Positions 11,175 to 25,300 of a stretch of 64,000 nt of DNA are shown piece after piece (the stretch's first letter is position 1; each line of letters opens with the position of its first letter). The notes beneath the pieces were generated by a model that saw nothing but the letters and a program-made list of their open reading frames with translations, had not been told where the DNA came from and did not search any database. Position numbers and translations under genes: made by a program. The stretch is taken from NCBI GenBank assembly GCA_963693305.1, contig OY855916.1, positions 6,327,001-6,391,000 of the forward strand. The letters run 5' to 3'. Origin of the DNA: Meandrina meandrites. Lineage: Eukaryota > Cnidaria > Anthozoa > Scleractinia > Meandrinidae.

Positions 11175-13108
11175 ATGGAGGACGAACGGATTAATATTCT
11201 TATGAAATATGTTCGTGGAGAAATTAGCTTTGCGGAGTGGATTGAGAATGGAGTAGGGACTGGAGATACAGAGCTAGAGGACATCGACAATGGCATGCAA
11301 GTTGACGCAGAGGGGGATGGAGACATGCAAGTGCAAACGGCAGAAGCTGGCGATAGTCAGATGAACACTGCTTCAAGCGAAGCCAATAATGCACCTCCTG
11401 GTAAGCTGTTTGCAAGGGGGTTAATTATTTAATATTTTAAAATTGCATGTAGGCTGCAAGACTTACTACAGGGGACTTGCAGGAGCTCCCCAAAGCTAGC
11501 GTGTGGGAGGGGAGGGGTAGGGAAGATTTGCAAGTCCGCTATCAGTCTCTCCGTAGAATTTTCTCTCATTACATTTACTGGTAATCATTGTTGCTGCGTC
11601 TTTTTATACTCTGGCAGCAATGGTTGACAGTAATCTAATTTGACTTGGGCCTGTGAGAGTGAAATGTGTGGTTCCAGAAAATATCCATACCCCCCCAGAG
11701 GGTTTTTTGGTCTGCACCCCCCTCCCCCACCCCTCAGGAATTTTTATTCCAAGGGTCATTGATGAGACATCCACCACCCAACCCCCAACCCCCAGAATCT
11801 ATTATTTTTAAACATGCATCACATGCAATCAAATTTACATACATATAGAGCGGTTTTCAATGGGTGTTGTAAAACCAAAACCAAAGTAATCACTCTGGCC
11901 AATCACAAAGGACGCAGACACTCCAGTGAACCAATCAAAACTCGAAGCTTATGCATGTAGTCGACATGAAGTGCAAGAAACGTATGCGAGCAAGTCGCGA
12001 TTGGTTTTGGTTCTGATTGGTTGAGAAACTGGCACAAGTTTTTTAAGCCAATCACTAACTGTAGTAATGCAAAACCAAGGCAAACGTGAATTACTTTCTA
12101 TACTCAAGTGAAAACCGCTCTATACATACACTTTATTGAGCATCCGTAAAAAAGGGGTTTTCAGCATCAATCAAAAAGTTAATACTATAGAAAATAAACA
12201 AAAGAGAGGAAACTACAGTCATGTAGAAAGACTTTTTAAAATATCTTTTGTTGGAACTTATTTGCATAAGAAAAACTATTTTAATTAACAATGTCATTAT
12301 TTTATCAATTTATATTTATTGCTGTTATATAGAGGATTAGAGGGTTTAAATTATTGTTAAACATGATTGTAAAGCACCATGAACAACTAGTGGAATATGG
12401 TGCTATATAAAAGGTTTTATTTATTATAATTCATGGTTGTTACTTGGATACAAGAAATTTATTCATGAACAAGCAACAATTATTAGAGACACCACTTTAC
12501 AAATACTGTTTTAATGGCTGTAACGTCTCATGTCCTGTTATTCCTTTTCAGAAATGATTACCGTTCTTGTATCAGATCCAATTTTTGCTAAATTGGCAGA
12601 AATGGGCTCAGTTGAAGACGGGGTCAGCAGTGTTTCATTGGAGCAACATCAGACTGACAGTGATCTAACAAGCGATTTGTCAAACTCTCGGCCTACAAAG
12701 AATTCCCAGTCTGCTGTTAAAATGACAGATCTCTTGCTACAAGGTGCAGCTGCAAAAAGTGCTAAGAAACATGGAGGCACAGGTGTTGATGAGTTTATGG
12801 AAGAGATTCCACTACAGAAACGACGGAGGGCTGGGCGACGTAAATTATGTGAATTACCACCAAAATTGAAGCAAACTATGGGTCAAGCTAATATTTTATG
12901 GGCAAGAGGAGAAATTGAAGAAGCTAAAGGAATATGTATGGAGATAATTCGTCAAGGTACATAAATAATTAGGTGTATATGTATTATGGTAGTTTAAACT
13001 CATTGTTTGAAGGGGTTTACATTCATGAAGTAGTTTGTGTTATGATGTAATGTATATGAAATGATTCATATATGAACTGCGGATATATATGAAGGTGATA
13101 TGTGATCT

Positions 13109-13140
<32 letters not shown>

Positions 13141-13166
13141 TAAAGAAGCCTGAAAAAAAAAAATCA

Positions 13167-13200
<34 letters not shown>

Positions 13201-13303
13201 GATACCGGTGCGATGCTCTACCAACTGAGCTATGAAGCCACACATTACCTCACTCCCAATGTGTGGCTTCATAGCTCAGTTGGTAGAGCATCGCACCGGT
13301 ATC

Positions 13304-13337
<34 letters not shown>

Positions 13338-13362
13338 TGATTTTTTTTTTCAGGCTTCTTTA

Positions 13363-13394
<32 letters not shown>

Positions 13395-16300
13395 AGATCA
13401 CATATCACCTTCAGTTTGTGTTATTTTGGATAATTCAGCCATTTCAAACCGGTCTAAATTAAGACCTCTGTCAACAAAGATATGAAATATTGATCTTGCA
13501 TGTTATTAAAATAATTATACAAAGAACTCAGCAGCTCGGCAAACTGCTGATTGCCAAAGTTGTGAAAACTAATTACTCAAATCATTGTATTTTTCAGTTC
13601 CAAAGTGTTCAGAACCTTTCCAGACTCTGGGAATGATGTATGAGGAACAAGGAGATCAAGACAAAGCTCTCCAGGTATGTTCAATCTGCAGTACACTTGT
13701 TAAGGATGATGAGTCAGCTGCGGCAGGTTTGGAAATCATCAAGGAAAAATAATAATTCTTGAAGGTTAGGGAAAAGTCAGAGAAATGTTAGTTTGAGTCA
13801 GGAAAATATTGACATTTTGAAGAAACTCATGGAAAATTGAAATTAGAACACCTCTGAATTATACCACTGAAGGAACATTTCAGGTCAATGTGATCTCAGC
13901 GATGTTTTCTTTGGAAGCAGGGACTGGAGGCTGCTACTATATCTGACTTTTAGTATTTATTTGGTCAGGGATTAAATTCTATTTGTAACAGGGAAATAGG
14001 AAAACTGATTTCTGTGACAATCATGATCCTTCAAAAAATACACATCTTGCAGATCTGAATTAATTTTAAATCCAACTTCATGAATCTGATAATAACCTAG
14101 CTACACTGTTCTTTGATCTTGCCCTCTGCATAGGAGGTCACAGAGGATTAACAAAGTACCATTTTTGGTAAATCTTTGTTGAAAAGCTACATACAACATG
14201 GAGGATTTTGCATTTAAGTTTCTGATAAATTTCTATTGTCCTTGGAATCAAAGAATAGCGTGAGTGCTCAAGAGTACTTGATTTGAAAAGGTCGTCACAT
14301 AGTTACTTACATGTACTAGCAACTTTGAGACAAAAGTTGTGAACTGTTCAAATTGAATAGCACTGTCCACCTGATAAATCTAGTGGATAGTATAGTTTGT
14401 TTTGCCAACCCTTATCCACTGGTTAGCGATTTATCTGATGGATAGCATTATCCAACCTTTGAACAACTAGGCCCTTGTATAAGAAAATGGAATTAGCCAT
14501 TAACTGATACTTTCAATGCACAAAACTTCACTGACTCGCTCAGGCCCAGTTCAGGCACTGAACTTTTCATGAGCAGAACCTAACACCTTGAATTAAGTAC
14601 ATGAAAAGTTCAACATCTGAATCAGTTGAGAACGGCTATTTCAATTTGGAATGGCTCAGCCATTCTTCCTGCCTAGCTTAGCCAGGAATAATGCCTGTGG
14701 ACCAGGCTGACTGGCTTGATTCAGTCACCAAACTTTTCATGAGCTGAAACCTAAAGCATAAACTATTCTAATGTCAGTATTATTTTTACATGCAGTTTCT
14801 CGCAGACATTTGACATTTCAAATTATTTTGCTTCAAACTGAATTAACTTTGGCGTCTGAATCAAGAGGCAAGATTTCATTGATTTAGGCCGACCTTAGTA
14901 ATGTGAATTAAGTTCAGCTCATGAAAAGTTTGGTGTCTGAACTGGGCCTCCCTGAATTTATGTGCCCATGATTGTTAATTGCAGTGTTCTTGACGTTGTA
15001 GTTTTTCCTCATTGCTGCATATCTCAGCAAGTCTGAAGATATAGAAGAATGGTTAAAGCTGGCAATGATGTCTCTTGAACAGAATAATTTTGATCAGGCA
15101 TTAACCTGTTATAACCAAGGTAACTTAACTGTTGTTCATGCCAATTGTTTATGTAATCCTTACTGTGCATATAAATCATGTTGCTGATGTTATGCCACAT
15201 CATGCATCGAGCCTGCAAGCCGATGAAGAAATCTTAACACATAATGGGCTGGTTGCCATTGTGTTAACTTGCTGCAGTTTACTCTCTTAAATGGTCGGCA
15301 ACCCCAACATTTTTTTAATAGATAACTTTATCGTCTAATTCTTGACTGATTGTAAAAAGGAAATAATGGACAAAAATGTGGTCATCCACTACGTCTCGGA
15401 ACGAGTTACTTCATTGGTTCTTCAAACAATGAATAACAGGGCATGACAATGCCCCTAGCTCTGAATAACAATAATGATAAGATTTATGTTAAGGAACAGT
15501 ATCAGTTGAATCTAGCGGTAATTTTCTTGTAGCACTGAAGCTTGATCCTACAAATGTGATCATTCTGTGGGACAAAGCTGCCTTGTGTTATCAGCTGGAA
15601 GATCGTAAGAAAGCTTTGGAATGCTATGAAGCTGCTCTTAAGGTAACAGATGGAGGTGTCTTGTTTTAGTGCAATACTTAATATAATGTTTTGTACATGT
15701 TGTGGTTTATTTATCTTGGTTTAAAAATTTTCCAACCATTTTGATTTTGATTTTTCATTGTTTTAAAATCTTTATCATAAACTGAAACAAAGGGAAATAA
15801 AACTCAAATTGGTGTGGAAAATTTTAAACCAAACCTTTTACTGACCAGAAATCAAATATTTCTAAGATAATAATTATTATTTTTGAAGTAAAATTAATGA
15901 AGTGGCCAATTATTGATCAATTAATGACACATTCTACTTTGGCACTCTCAGGGGTTTAAGGGAGGGAATTTTTCAATGCTATACCCCCACAGACATGTCA
16001 ACAACTTAGCTATTATTATTTTAATACACATTAATTTTATTTATAACTACTTTTGGATTGCAGGCTGTGACTGAGGATGATGGAGCAAAGTATATTGATC
16101 TATCTTGTGAGATTGCAAAGGTGAGAGGCAAATACCCAACTTTCTGTAAAGAAAACAATAATTTTATTATCAGGCATGTGTTTCGGCACTGCTGGAGTTT
16201 TAAACTGTCAGAAGAGCTGTAGCAAATGGAAAAGTATTGTCACATATTTGGCTCAATTGTTACACTTTTCAGACAGATTTGACACTTAGCGTGCATTTGA

Positions 16301-19300
16301 TTGACCCTATTCCGGCATAAGAATTAGCAGATCGGAATGTCCATTCAATTGAGTTGCTATTCTGATTCCAGAATTCTTGGAATGTATCCCAAGCATTCTG
16401 GGGAGCAGATATTTGGAATAATCCAGAACATTGGCCTCACTTTGTCCTTACCTCACAGCCTTATCAGTCTGCAAAGAAAACACTCAAGTTGTTACTCAGA
16501 AAAGGATACTCCTGGAGTTGGGAACAGACACTTGTCCTTGTTTCCTTATTCAAAGCGATGAAGGAGATGTTCAAAACATCAATTACAAGAAGAAACAAGC
16601 CTGGGAATTGATTGCTTGCATTATTTCAGAAATGGAATCATCATTTTGTTGGCATACAGACAGAATAATTTGGAATTTATTCTTATTCTGGAATAGGGTC
16701 AACTGAACACAACCTTAAATTTTCAGTGAGAAGAACTGTGGCAAATGTGTGACAAAATTTTTCCTTCCTTGTCTCGCCTGTCTAGAGCTGTGTTCACATT
16801 TCAGCCGAAACATGTTTACAATAAACATCTGACAGGATGCGGTGGTGCGGATCCGCATAATTCGCTGACTTCCGCATCTTCCGCATCTTGAGAACATTTT
16901 CCGCATAAAACAGAGAAATTTGTTTCATATTAATGATTAAGCAGCTGTTTACCATCCTCACAAACATAAATTTCGAAGAAATTGATTATTTTGGCACAGT
17001 TTTTCTCCTAATTAAAATAGTGACGAAAACACGGCACTTCGATCGTGAGCAATTTTTAACCTCCAGGCGTTCCACGCTTCTTTTCGTGATGGGGCCTGGA
17101 CACCAGTTGTCTTCTTCGCTTCTTTCGCTCGTGTTCGGAGTTTGAGCTATCGAAAGATTTTCTGTGGTTACCTATAGTATATGGCTAAATTTGTCATCAA
17201 AGAGACCAAGAAGAAGGATCCCCACTTCGCTGTACACTTGCCACAAGTTGACCTCACGGGCTAGATGAGCGACGAATTAAGTGAAGCGAGCTTGAGGCCG
17301 CAAAGTGGCCTGTGAGCGACGAGCCATAATGAAGACGAAGGACTTTGTTGAAAGTCCAATATCAGCAAAGGATTGAGTGAACCAGTATCCTGGAGTTTTC
17401 TATGTAGATAATGGATTGTTATTTTGTTCAATGCGCAATGTTGTAGTAGATCACGTAGCACCTTGAATTGTATTGTTTATGCATAAGAAGAAAATCAACT
17501 TAAGCCAACAAAATAACTGTTGTTACTTTCATTGAACATCACATATAAATTGATAAGATAATTTCATAACATACCAAATACAAATGAAAATAACTGGAAA
17601 AGCCCAAATACCAATATAATTTTTTGGTTTAAAATTAGCCTGCGAGTAGACTCTTGGCTTCGGGGGCAGCTCGATTTCGGCTGCATGAAAAGATGTGATT
17701 TTTGGCGAGCGAAGCGAGCCGAAGATTTTCCGCATAATCCAACGTATTTTCCGCATAATCAACACTTTCTTCCCCATAATGTTCCTGAAAATTTCCACAT
17801 AATTTGTTATTTTTTTCCGCACCCTATCAGATGCCCTGAATAAACATGTTTCACCTAAACATGCTTGTTATTGCATTGTTCACTTTACGTGTGAGTTTCA
17901 AACACATTTCATGCCTAGTGTGAAATTTATGCGGTTTTACAGTTCTTGCATAAATCTTGTAAACTTTAACCGAAAAATATATATATGTTATTTGCCGGCT
18001 GGGAGGTCCATATCGTGAAAAACTGTGACCGAGGTCTTGAAAATGCTGCCCGAGGCCGCAGGCCAAGGGCAGCATTTTCAAGACTGAGGTGAACACAGCT
18101 TAGGCTTGTTAGGGTGCTTACCATTAGTCAGAACTGACCTGCCCACTCAGCTGGCTGATCTGACTAATGGTAAGTAATTACTAGAATTAAGTATTTTACA
18201 TTCAATTTGTAACTGCAGCTGAATATTTTAACACAATCTTATGATAGTGATGTTGATCATCCTCAAAATTCGAATCACTCAAGCTTCAGGACAAAGAATT
18301 GAGTTTTGAGGATCGAGTCAAAACTGTCAACTTACATACAGCTGTATCAGTGGCGCTTGAAAGATCAAAATACTGATTACTATGTCAATTACCAGCCGAT
18401 TTTTTTCCCCTTTTTCATGGCACATAACCTATGAGTATATAGTGCATAAGCTGGTTCTTATCTTTTGATTAGTTACACCATGAAAACAATTCATTGGAGG
18501 AAGCTGTTAAAGTGCTGAAAGCTGCATTTTCTAAATATCCAGACCATGTTAACAACCAAGGTAAGTTGTTTTGAGTAAGTTGTTTAAGTATTGGTTCTCA
18601 TTCACTCCTTTGTACGTGCAGCTTAAAGTGCAGCCATAATTATGGGATTGACAGCCAAAAAGAGCGATTTTCACGTGAGCTGAAAACTGAGTGTTTGCAA
18701 TTTGTTTTGTCTGCTTGTAAAATTACAGGCATGCAAAGCATGCAGAGGCAATGAGGGATAACACCTTAGTGCTCTTCCATTTAATTTATAGTAGAGTAAT
18801 AATAGTGCGTCATATCATAACATACATGCAACTCCCCCATCTCCTGCCTGCATGAGGCATTGAATGACAGCATTGCCTAATAAAAGAATCTCAATCTGTA
18901 TGCATGTAATTCACCTTTTGTTTGCTAAACCAATCAAACTGTTGTTTTCCAGCCATCAATATGCTTGCAGATCTTCATATAACATCCAAGGCGTATGAGC
19001 CTGCATTACAGGTAAATTATAATAAATACAACTTACAGTCAAATGTAATGTAATAAAAGTAGTATTTATAATACTAAATACTGTAATAATGACATAAAAA
19101 GCTCCTTGTATGCTCATTGGTCAAAACTATGGCCAAAAAAGAGTAACTTACAATACAACATGTAAATTATTTTCTGTAAGAAGTTTTTGCATTTTTTTGC
19201 AATAGATGGACACGGGAGAGTTTCCAAATGTCAATTGTGAAATTTGTGGTGCAATTTTGAAGGAGCACTACTTTTGTTCTTAAACCCAAAAAATTCTAAT

Positions 19301-22300
19301 ACTTGGAAAAATATCTTTCTTATGCATGTGCCTCAAATTCGTAGGTGATGGTGTAAAAAAATTAAGTCAAGCACATTTTCAATAGTCTTAACTCTCATAG
19401 ACCATAGAAATTATCCCATGAAATTTTATTTTTTTCAGCTTGGAGAGGTAATTAAAAGGTAAAGAAAACTAACAAAACTTTAAGATTGCTTCACATTTAC
19501 ATTTTTTATCTTGACAAAGTGATATTAATTTTATCCCAAGAGTAGCCGGCACACCCAGGACTACTAGACAGCAACTTTCGCCGTTTGCCGGTGCTGGTAG
19601 GGAACACTGGAGTTGTAACTTCAGGAATTTTGTGGCAGTTTCATTAATCCAGAGATTAACCCTAAAGTACCCGTTGAATTGACAACAGTCAAAGTAATGT
19701 TGTACACTGATTGTTTGTTTCAGATGATTGTAAGGTATTGTGATGTAAAGAAGGAAGTGATAACAGAACTTCCGGGGGAATCACCCCTAACATCATTTTC
19801 GCAACTACAGAGTGCAGACCAGACAACCACATCCACATCTCCTCAGAAAAACAGTGGTGAAACAACAGTCAAGTGGGTTTTACCAGAGGACTTTCCAATT
19901 GATTTACGTGTTAAGATTGCAGTGTGCCTTATTCATGTAAGGCAGTTAGGTGCAGTTAAGGTAAGTGTCTTAATAAAAATTATTAAAGACTATCTTTTAT
20001 CAACCTCATAGAATACATACGTAGAACCCACAAAGCATTAACTTGGTTAATAACCAGGGAGCTCCACTGTTAGGCTTGGCTAAATCTGTTTAATGCAGTA
20101 CACTGTATAAAAATTAATTATGATTCCTGGAAATTCTTACAGCTTACAGATTCGTATTTGACAATGCATGTTATGGTCAATTGATAGCTGTCAAAACAAG
20201 GTATCCACTGACCAGTATCACCTGACCATATCTCAGGCTCGGGTGTAGAGCTCATTGAGGTCATGTTTTTTAAGTTGACTGCTGACCAGTTTGACCATGG
20301 GCTCAAGACCTAATTTTTTACTTAGTATACTAGCCTGAAAAATTTATCATCATGTAAATTCAGATTTTGAATATAAAAGGGGCAAAGTAAATAACTGGGG
20401 AGCTCTACTTTTAGGCCTGGCTATTTAATGCAGTATTGTATATGATTCCAGGAAATTCTTACTCCACTTTTCTTCGAACCAGTGGAGGGAGTAGGCGATC
20501 TATACATTGATATTGCAGAAGCTTATGCAGAAAATGGTATGTACATGTATGGTGTCCTTCGAAAATTAATAAACTAGTGCAGTAAACTCTCTCTAAGCCA
20601 GACACCCTTGGGACCAACTCCAGCCGTCCACTTACATGTAAGGGAGGTGTAGAGAAGTGTCTGCCTTAAAGAGAGTTGAGTGGCCAGCCCACAAACAAGT
20701 GAAATTCACCCACAACCTGCCAGCCAACCATGCCTGGCTTAGAGAGGTGTCTGCCCTAAAGAGCATCCAGTTAGAGGCAAACAAGTCACAATCATATGGC
20801 AACTTCACCCAGAGCCAAGCTACCATGTCCACCTTAAGAAGGTATCCATCTTACAGTGGTGCCCCGTTGAGAGAGTTGATGGGGCAGGTTTCAAATGACT
20901 CCTTTGAGCAACAAGTTTTGTCTCAGAATTCTGTACATAATGGAATGTTGTTTGTTTTGTTCTGTACTTTTATCAACTTCCAGTGATGTAACAGTGAGTT
21001 TACTACTTCATACTTTTAGTGCTCAGAATGGACTGTGAACTGCACCTCTTTCTTTCCTTTACGCTAGTTTGAATGAGTGCAAGCGAGTGGGATGGTCAAG
21101 ATGGCCCTCTTTCCTTTTTCTCCTCCTTTAGTCATTTTGGCTTCACTCACTTCCGCTTGTCTCCTTTCCAGCTCACTCAAATTCGCAGAAAGAAAGAGGA
21201 TCTGCTATCAGTCTGTGCTCTGAATGTCTTAGACTGCATGCAGTCTGTTTTTCTCTCGAAAATCAAAAAGGGAATACTGTAAAGTGGGGTTAAAAATGCG
21301 TGAGGGGGGACTGAGGCGAGACAAGAGCGTGCGAGGAAAAATAGACTGCGGACTCTTCTGCATTTTTTGAGGATATCCGTCAGCCCAGCAACGGAGAAGC
21401 TGATTGGCCAATGTGCGCAATCTTTAGTTGCGCGCGCACAATGGCGTTACGGATCTTATGTGCTTGCGTCAACACGTCAACGCAGTGTTTTATTTCACAA
21501 AGTTTCTTTAAATGAGCTTGAAAATTCATCCAACACAACCAAGCGCCTTTTAAGGTCTTGTTATTAGTCTTGTCATGGAGCGGTATTGTTTTAATGTCTT
21601 GAAGCAAAGTTTATAACGAGCTAAGGCAGGGCGCGTGCAAATAAAATAGCAGTTGATCGCGAGATCCTTGACGCCATTCTGCGCGCACAATTTAAATTGG
21701 CCAATCACCTTCTCCGTTGCTGGGCTGACGGGCATATCCTCAAAAATTACAAAAGAGTCCGTAGTCGGTTTTTTCTCGTCTGGTCCCAAGCCCCTCCCGT
21801 CCATACCGCCTGGTGGTTCACCCAGTTCCCGATATAAAAGCGCTCCTCTGACCATTAGAGAAAAGACCGACTACAAGTAGTCTATGAATGTCTACAGTCA
21901 ATTTATAGTACACTTTACCATGACATCATTGTCTTATTACATTACCTGAGGATGTTGAAAACCACTATCAAGTGTGGTCGGCAAATTAAAGAGCTACAGC
22001 AAAATAATACCAAGTTTGTGTTTTTGTGGGAGGCACAGTGGCCTATTGGTGTGTTGGACTTTGCATTGACGGAGTAGCCTACAATGCACGTACCTTTGGA
22101 CTAGCGAATGCTTAATGAAAGGAGTCAATAAAAGCCCTCTTTAACTCACATTCCAATCCTGCCAAAAACACCCACACTGCAGGCTAGAAATTGAACAGTA
22201 GCAGCAATGCTTCAGCAGCTTCATGAAAAAGAAACCAGAGTGCAGACTTGACCTTTTCACTTGTTTTTTTCTCCTTTTTTGTGTTTAGGTGACTGTGAGG

Positions 22301-25300
22301 AGGCTTTGCCAATACTTGACATGCTTGTTGAAACAAATAATTTTAGCCTGGTGAGTAATTGGTCATTTATTTTTTTCTTTTCTCTTTGGTAACTTCATTC
22401 TTACATAGATAGCTGGCACAGTGGCATTCTTACATAGTAAACTAACAAGAGAAATGACAGTCCTTTAGTAATAACAAGACCTGACTGGGGGTTAAAGCGA
22501 TTAAAGCTTTTCTGGTGGTTAGCAGTATTAAGCAGTGGTTAGAATGTTGATAGCTGTACTGTGTTAGAAATGTTGCCAGCTGTTAAAATCACAAAATTTA
22601 GTTGTCACACAAATTTCCTGTATTAGTTGGTAAAGTTTTCTCAAACTAAGTAACAATTCATCAAGTTAAAACAAAAGAGGTGTGAACCTCTCATTTTAGA
22701 GGCCTTTTAAAACAATATCGCTTATTGTCTTAAGGAATGGGGCAATTGTTTGTGTTCGTTATCCTATCCTGTTGTTCTCAAAGCAATCATGTGCTATATT
22801 CATGAGGGTGCTGTTGGACCCATTGATCGGCAACTGAAGTACTCACTTAGGCTAATGAAGCAAATACTGTAAACAAGGATTCCCCTATCACATCATAAGA
22901 AAAAGCTTTTCTCATTCCAGTGACTAGCCTCTTTCAGAGAGCCTTGAATATAGTTTGTACAAATTGGCAATTCCTATTAATACTTGTAGGCTGGTGTGTG
23001 GCTCAAGAAGGGAGAATGTCTGACCTCACTTGGCAGATTGGAGGAAGCTGCCTTAGCTTATGCTCGAGTTGTCAACTTAGCTCCAAACCATCTGGATGCA
23101 CGGCTCATCTTGGCGTCCCTCCATCAACAGCTTGGAAGACCCAACCAGGCTCTGGATGTGTTATCTGGTGAGTCGATGGCTTTAAAGGCTCAGGAAATGA
23201 AATGAACCAACAATAAAATGAAAGTAACATCATGTGCATTCTCATTGGTTGGCCAGTTTATTTGCACGTGATTCTTTAAACATGGTACTGCCACCAGTCA
23301 GCAAGGCCCTGGATGTGTTAATTCTCAAAAATTAAGTTATTGCTCATTGCACTCTACATGTACAACATGCCTTGGAGCTGTGGAAAGGAGCCAAAGAAAA
23401 AAAATACAAGTCAAGTTACAATAATGTTATAGACGTTCTGATCTATTGTCCAGTTTATTTTTATCTAGTAAACACAATCATAAAACGTTAACCCAACCCT
23501 GGCCTTTCAAGCGCAGATGCTAGGCTTGCTTTGCTAACAACTTCCATAATCGTCAACAACCTGTAGCACCATAAAGTTGATGTCATTTTGGAACGCACAG
23601 AATTATTGTCTTCAGACTAAAAGAAACCTCAAAGTAAGAGCTTAGGTAGGGAAGAGAGTTAGTGGAGATGACTGTGGTGGAATGCAAACTCACAATTTGA
23701 TGCTAGTGCCTTCATTTACGGCTTATTTTTCATGACAGCTTATTCAATTCTTTGTATGTTGACAACATGATCTATAGACCCAAGAGGTACAGCAGGTGCT
23801 GCCGACTCCACTGAGGAGGAAGTTGCCATGGATACAAGCTCTGTGCACTCAGAGGGGTCAGAAAGAGAGTCTGCAGTGCAGCCACAGGTTGGTTAGTCAA
23901 CTTTTGTTTTCGTTAGGTCACCAGTCAAGTCGGAATTTACAGTCAAGATTAATGATTTATTGTCGTAGAATTGACCAGCCGTAGATATAAGCATGGTATG
24001 ATTTTGTTCAATAACCTCTAGTCAACAAGAGGGATCAAAAAAGTTATTTGTTTCTTACAAAGTCAGTGCTTTGTTAAGCTCTCTAGTTGTGGAAAGCAGA
24101 AAATTATCAGCTAGGGGATATCATTTTCAATTATCAATTACTCAAGACACATCTAGCAAAAAAATGTATGGTACTTCATTGGATTCAATTTCTGTGCTCG
24201 TAAAATGGAGAACATTTACAATAAACTCGGCTTCTGCGACAGAAAAATATGTTGCTTATAAGTAGAATTAATTTGGCTGTATCAAAGTATGTACATAACG
24301 TTATTCCTGTTAAGAAGTCTGGTCTGGGGAACGAGGGAAGCCCTAACATTTTTCGCCATGGAGTCTGAAGTGCCACTGTTTTACGGCTTGGAGCCCAAAC
24401 ATTATTTCACTGCACATTATGGAGCCCTGAAACGTTGGGTCGCCCACTACCTCTCGGAACGAGTTATTTCATTGGTTCCTAAAACAATAGATAACAGGCT
24501 ATAACAATGCCCCTATCCCTGAATAACAATAGAGGTAGTGTTTACAGCGGGCAAATGAAAATAGAGGTTTCAGAGAGGTAGTGTCTTACTGGAAACGTTT
24601 GCTACAAAGCTGGGGCTCCTGTTTTATGGGAGCCAGGATCCCTGGAACCCGGCTGTTTTAGTTTTGTAGCCCTGAAGCCCTAAACCCCAAATGCCCAGAA
24701 CATTTCACTGTAGTATAATAAATATCTGTATTGCCTTTTTCTTATTTTAGTTTGTTTTTCATTTGTAAATAAGGGCAACAAACTTAATTTGTCTTTTATT
24801 TGACAGGATTTCCGGCTACTCTTCCACAAGTGTGCGCTGTTGCACTCGCAGAATCGCATTAATGAGTTTCTTGAAGCAGGAATTGAAATGTTTAGGTTGT
24901 TCTTCATTGATGTATATTACATTAAAGATCTGGCAGGTTTGTGAAGATGCTGTTTTATACACCCAGCCTTTCTAAAGAATAAAATAAGAACTAGTGTATC
25001 CCAATGACAGGAAATTGCGGCTGTTTTTTTGGTTTATTTTGCATTTTAGAATAAGGGTTGCACACTATCCCATGGCGGGGGGGTGGGGGGGGGGGGGGGG
25101 GCTTGTACTCCAATATATGGCCTATGTAGGTATGTGCTGCAGCATAGGGTATGGTTTTTGAGGTTCTCAGTCCTCATATAGGTATCATTTTTTTTCCTTT
25201 TGGCATTGTATTCCTGGTGTGATCCTTCGATAGGGTACCTAAAATAATGCTATCGGCTAAAATTACGTTCATAAAATTAAGGTCATAAACGCCCAGCTAA

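Larger units (their letters stand above)
13091..13412. repeat. Near-perfect 322-bp palindrome with two tRNA-like genes
   Basis: Arms 13091-13246 and 13258-13412 are inverse complements throughout except for one base in the A/T run (11 A versus 10 T); the loop 13247-13257 is 11 bases. Each arm carries a tRNA-like gene pointing outward, its T-run terminator and about 75 bp of identical 3' flank. Sits in intron 2 of GTF3C3. Confidence 0.95.

Noticed and set aside
13066..13462. Open frames through the tRNA-like genes with the peptide AQLVEHRTGIAEVTGSNPVE on both strands
   Set aside because: This is the translation of a tRNA-like sequence in a palindrome; the same peptide appears as a known false protein in gene predictions.
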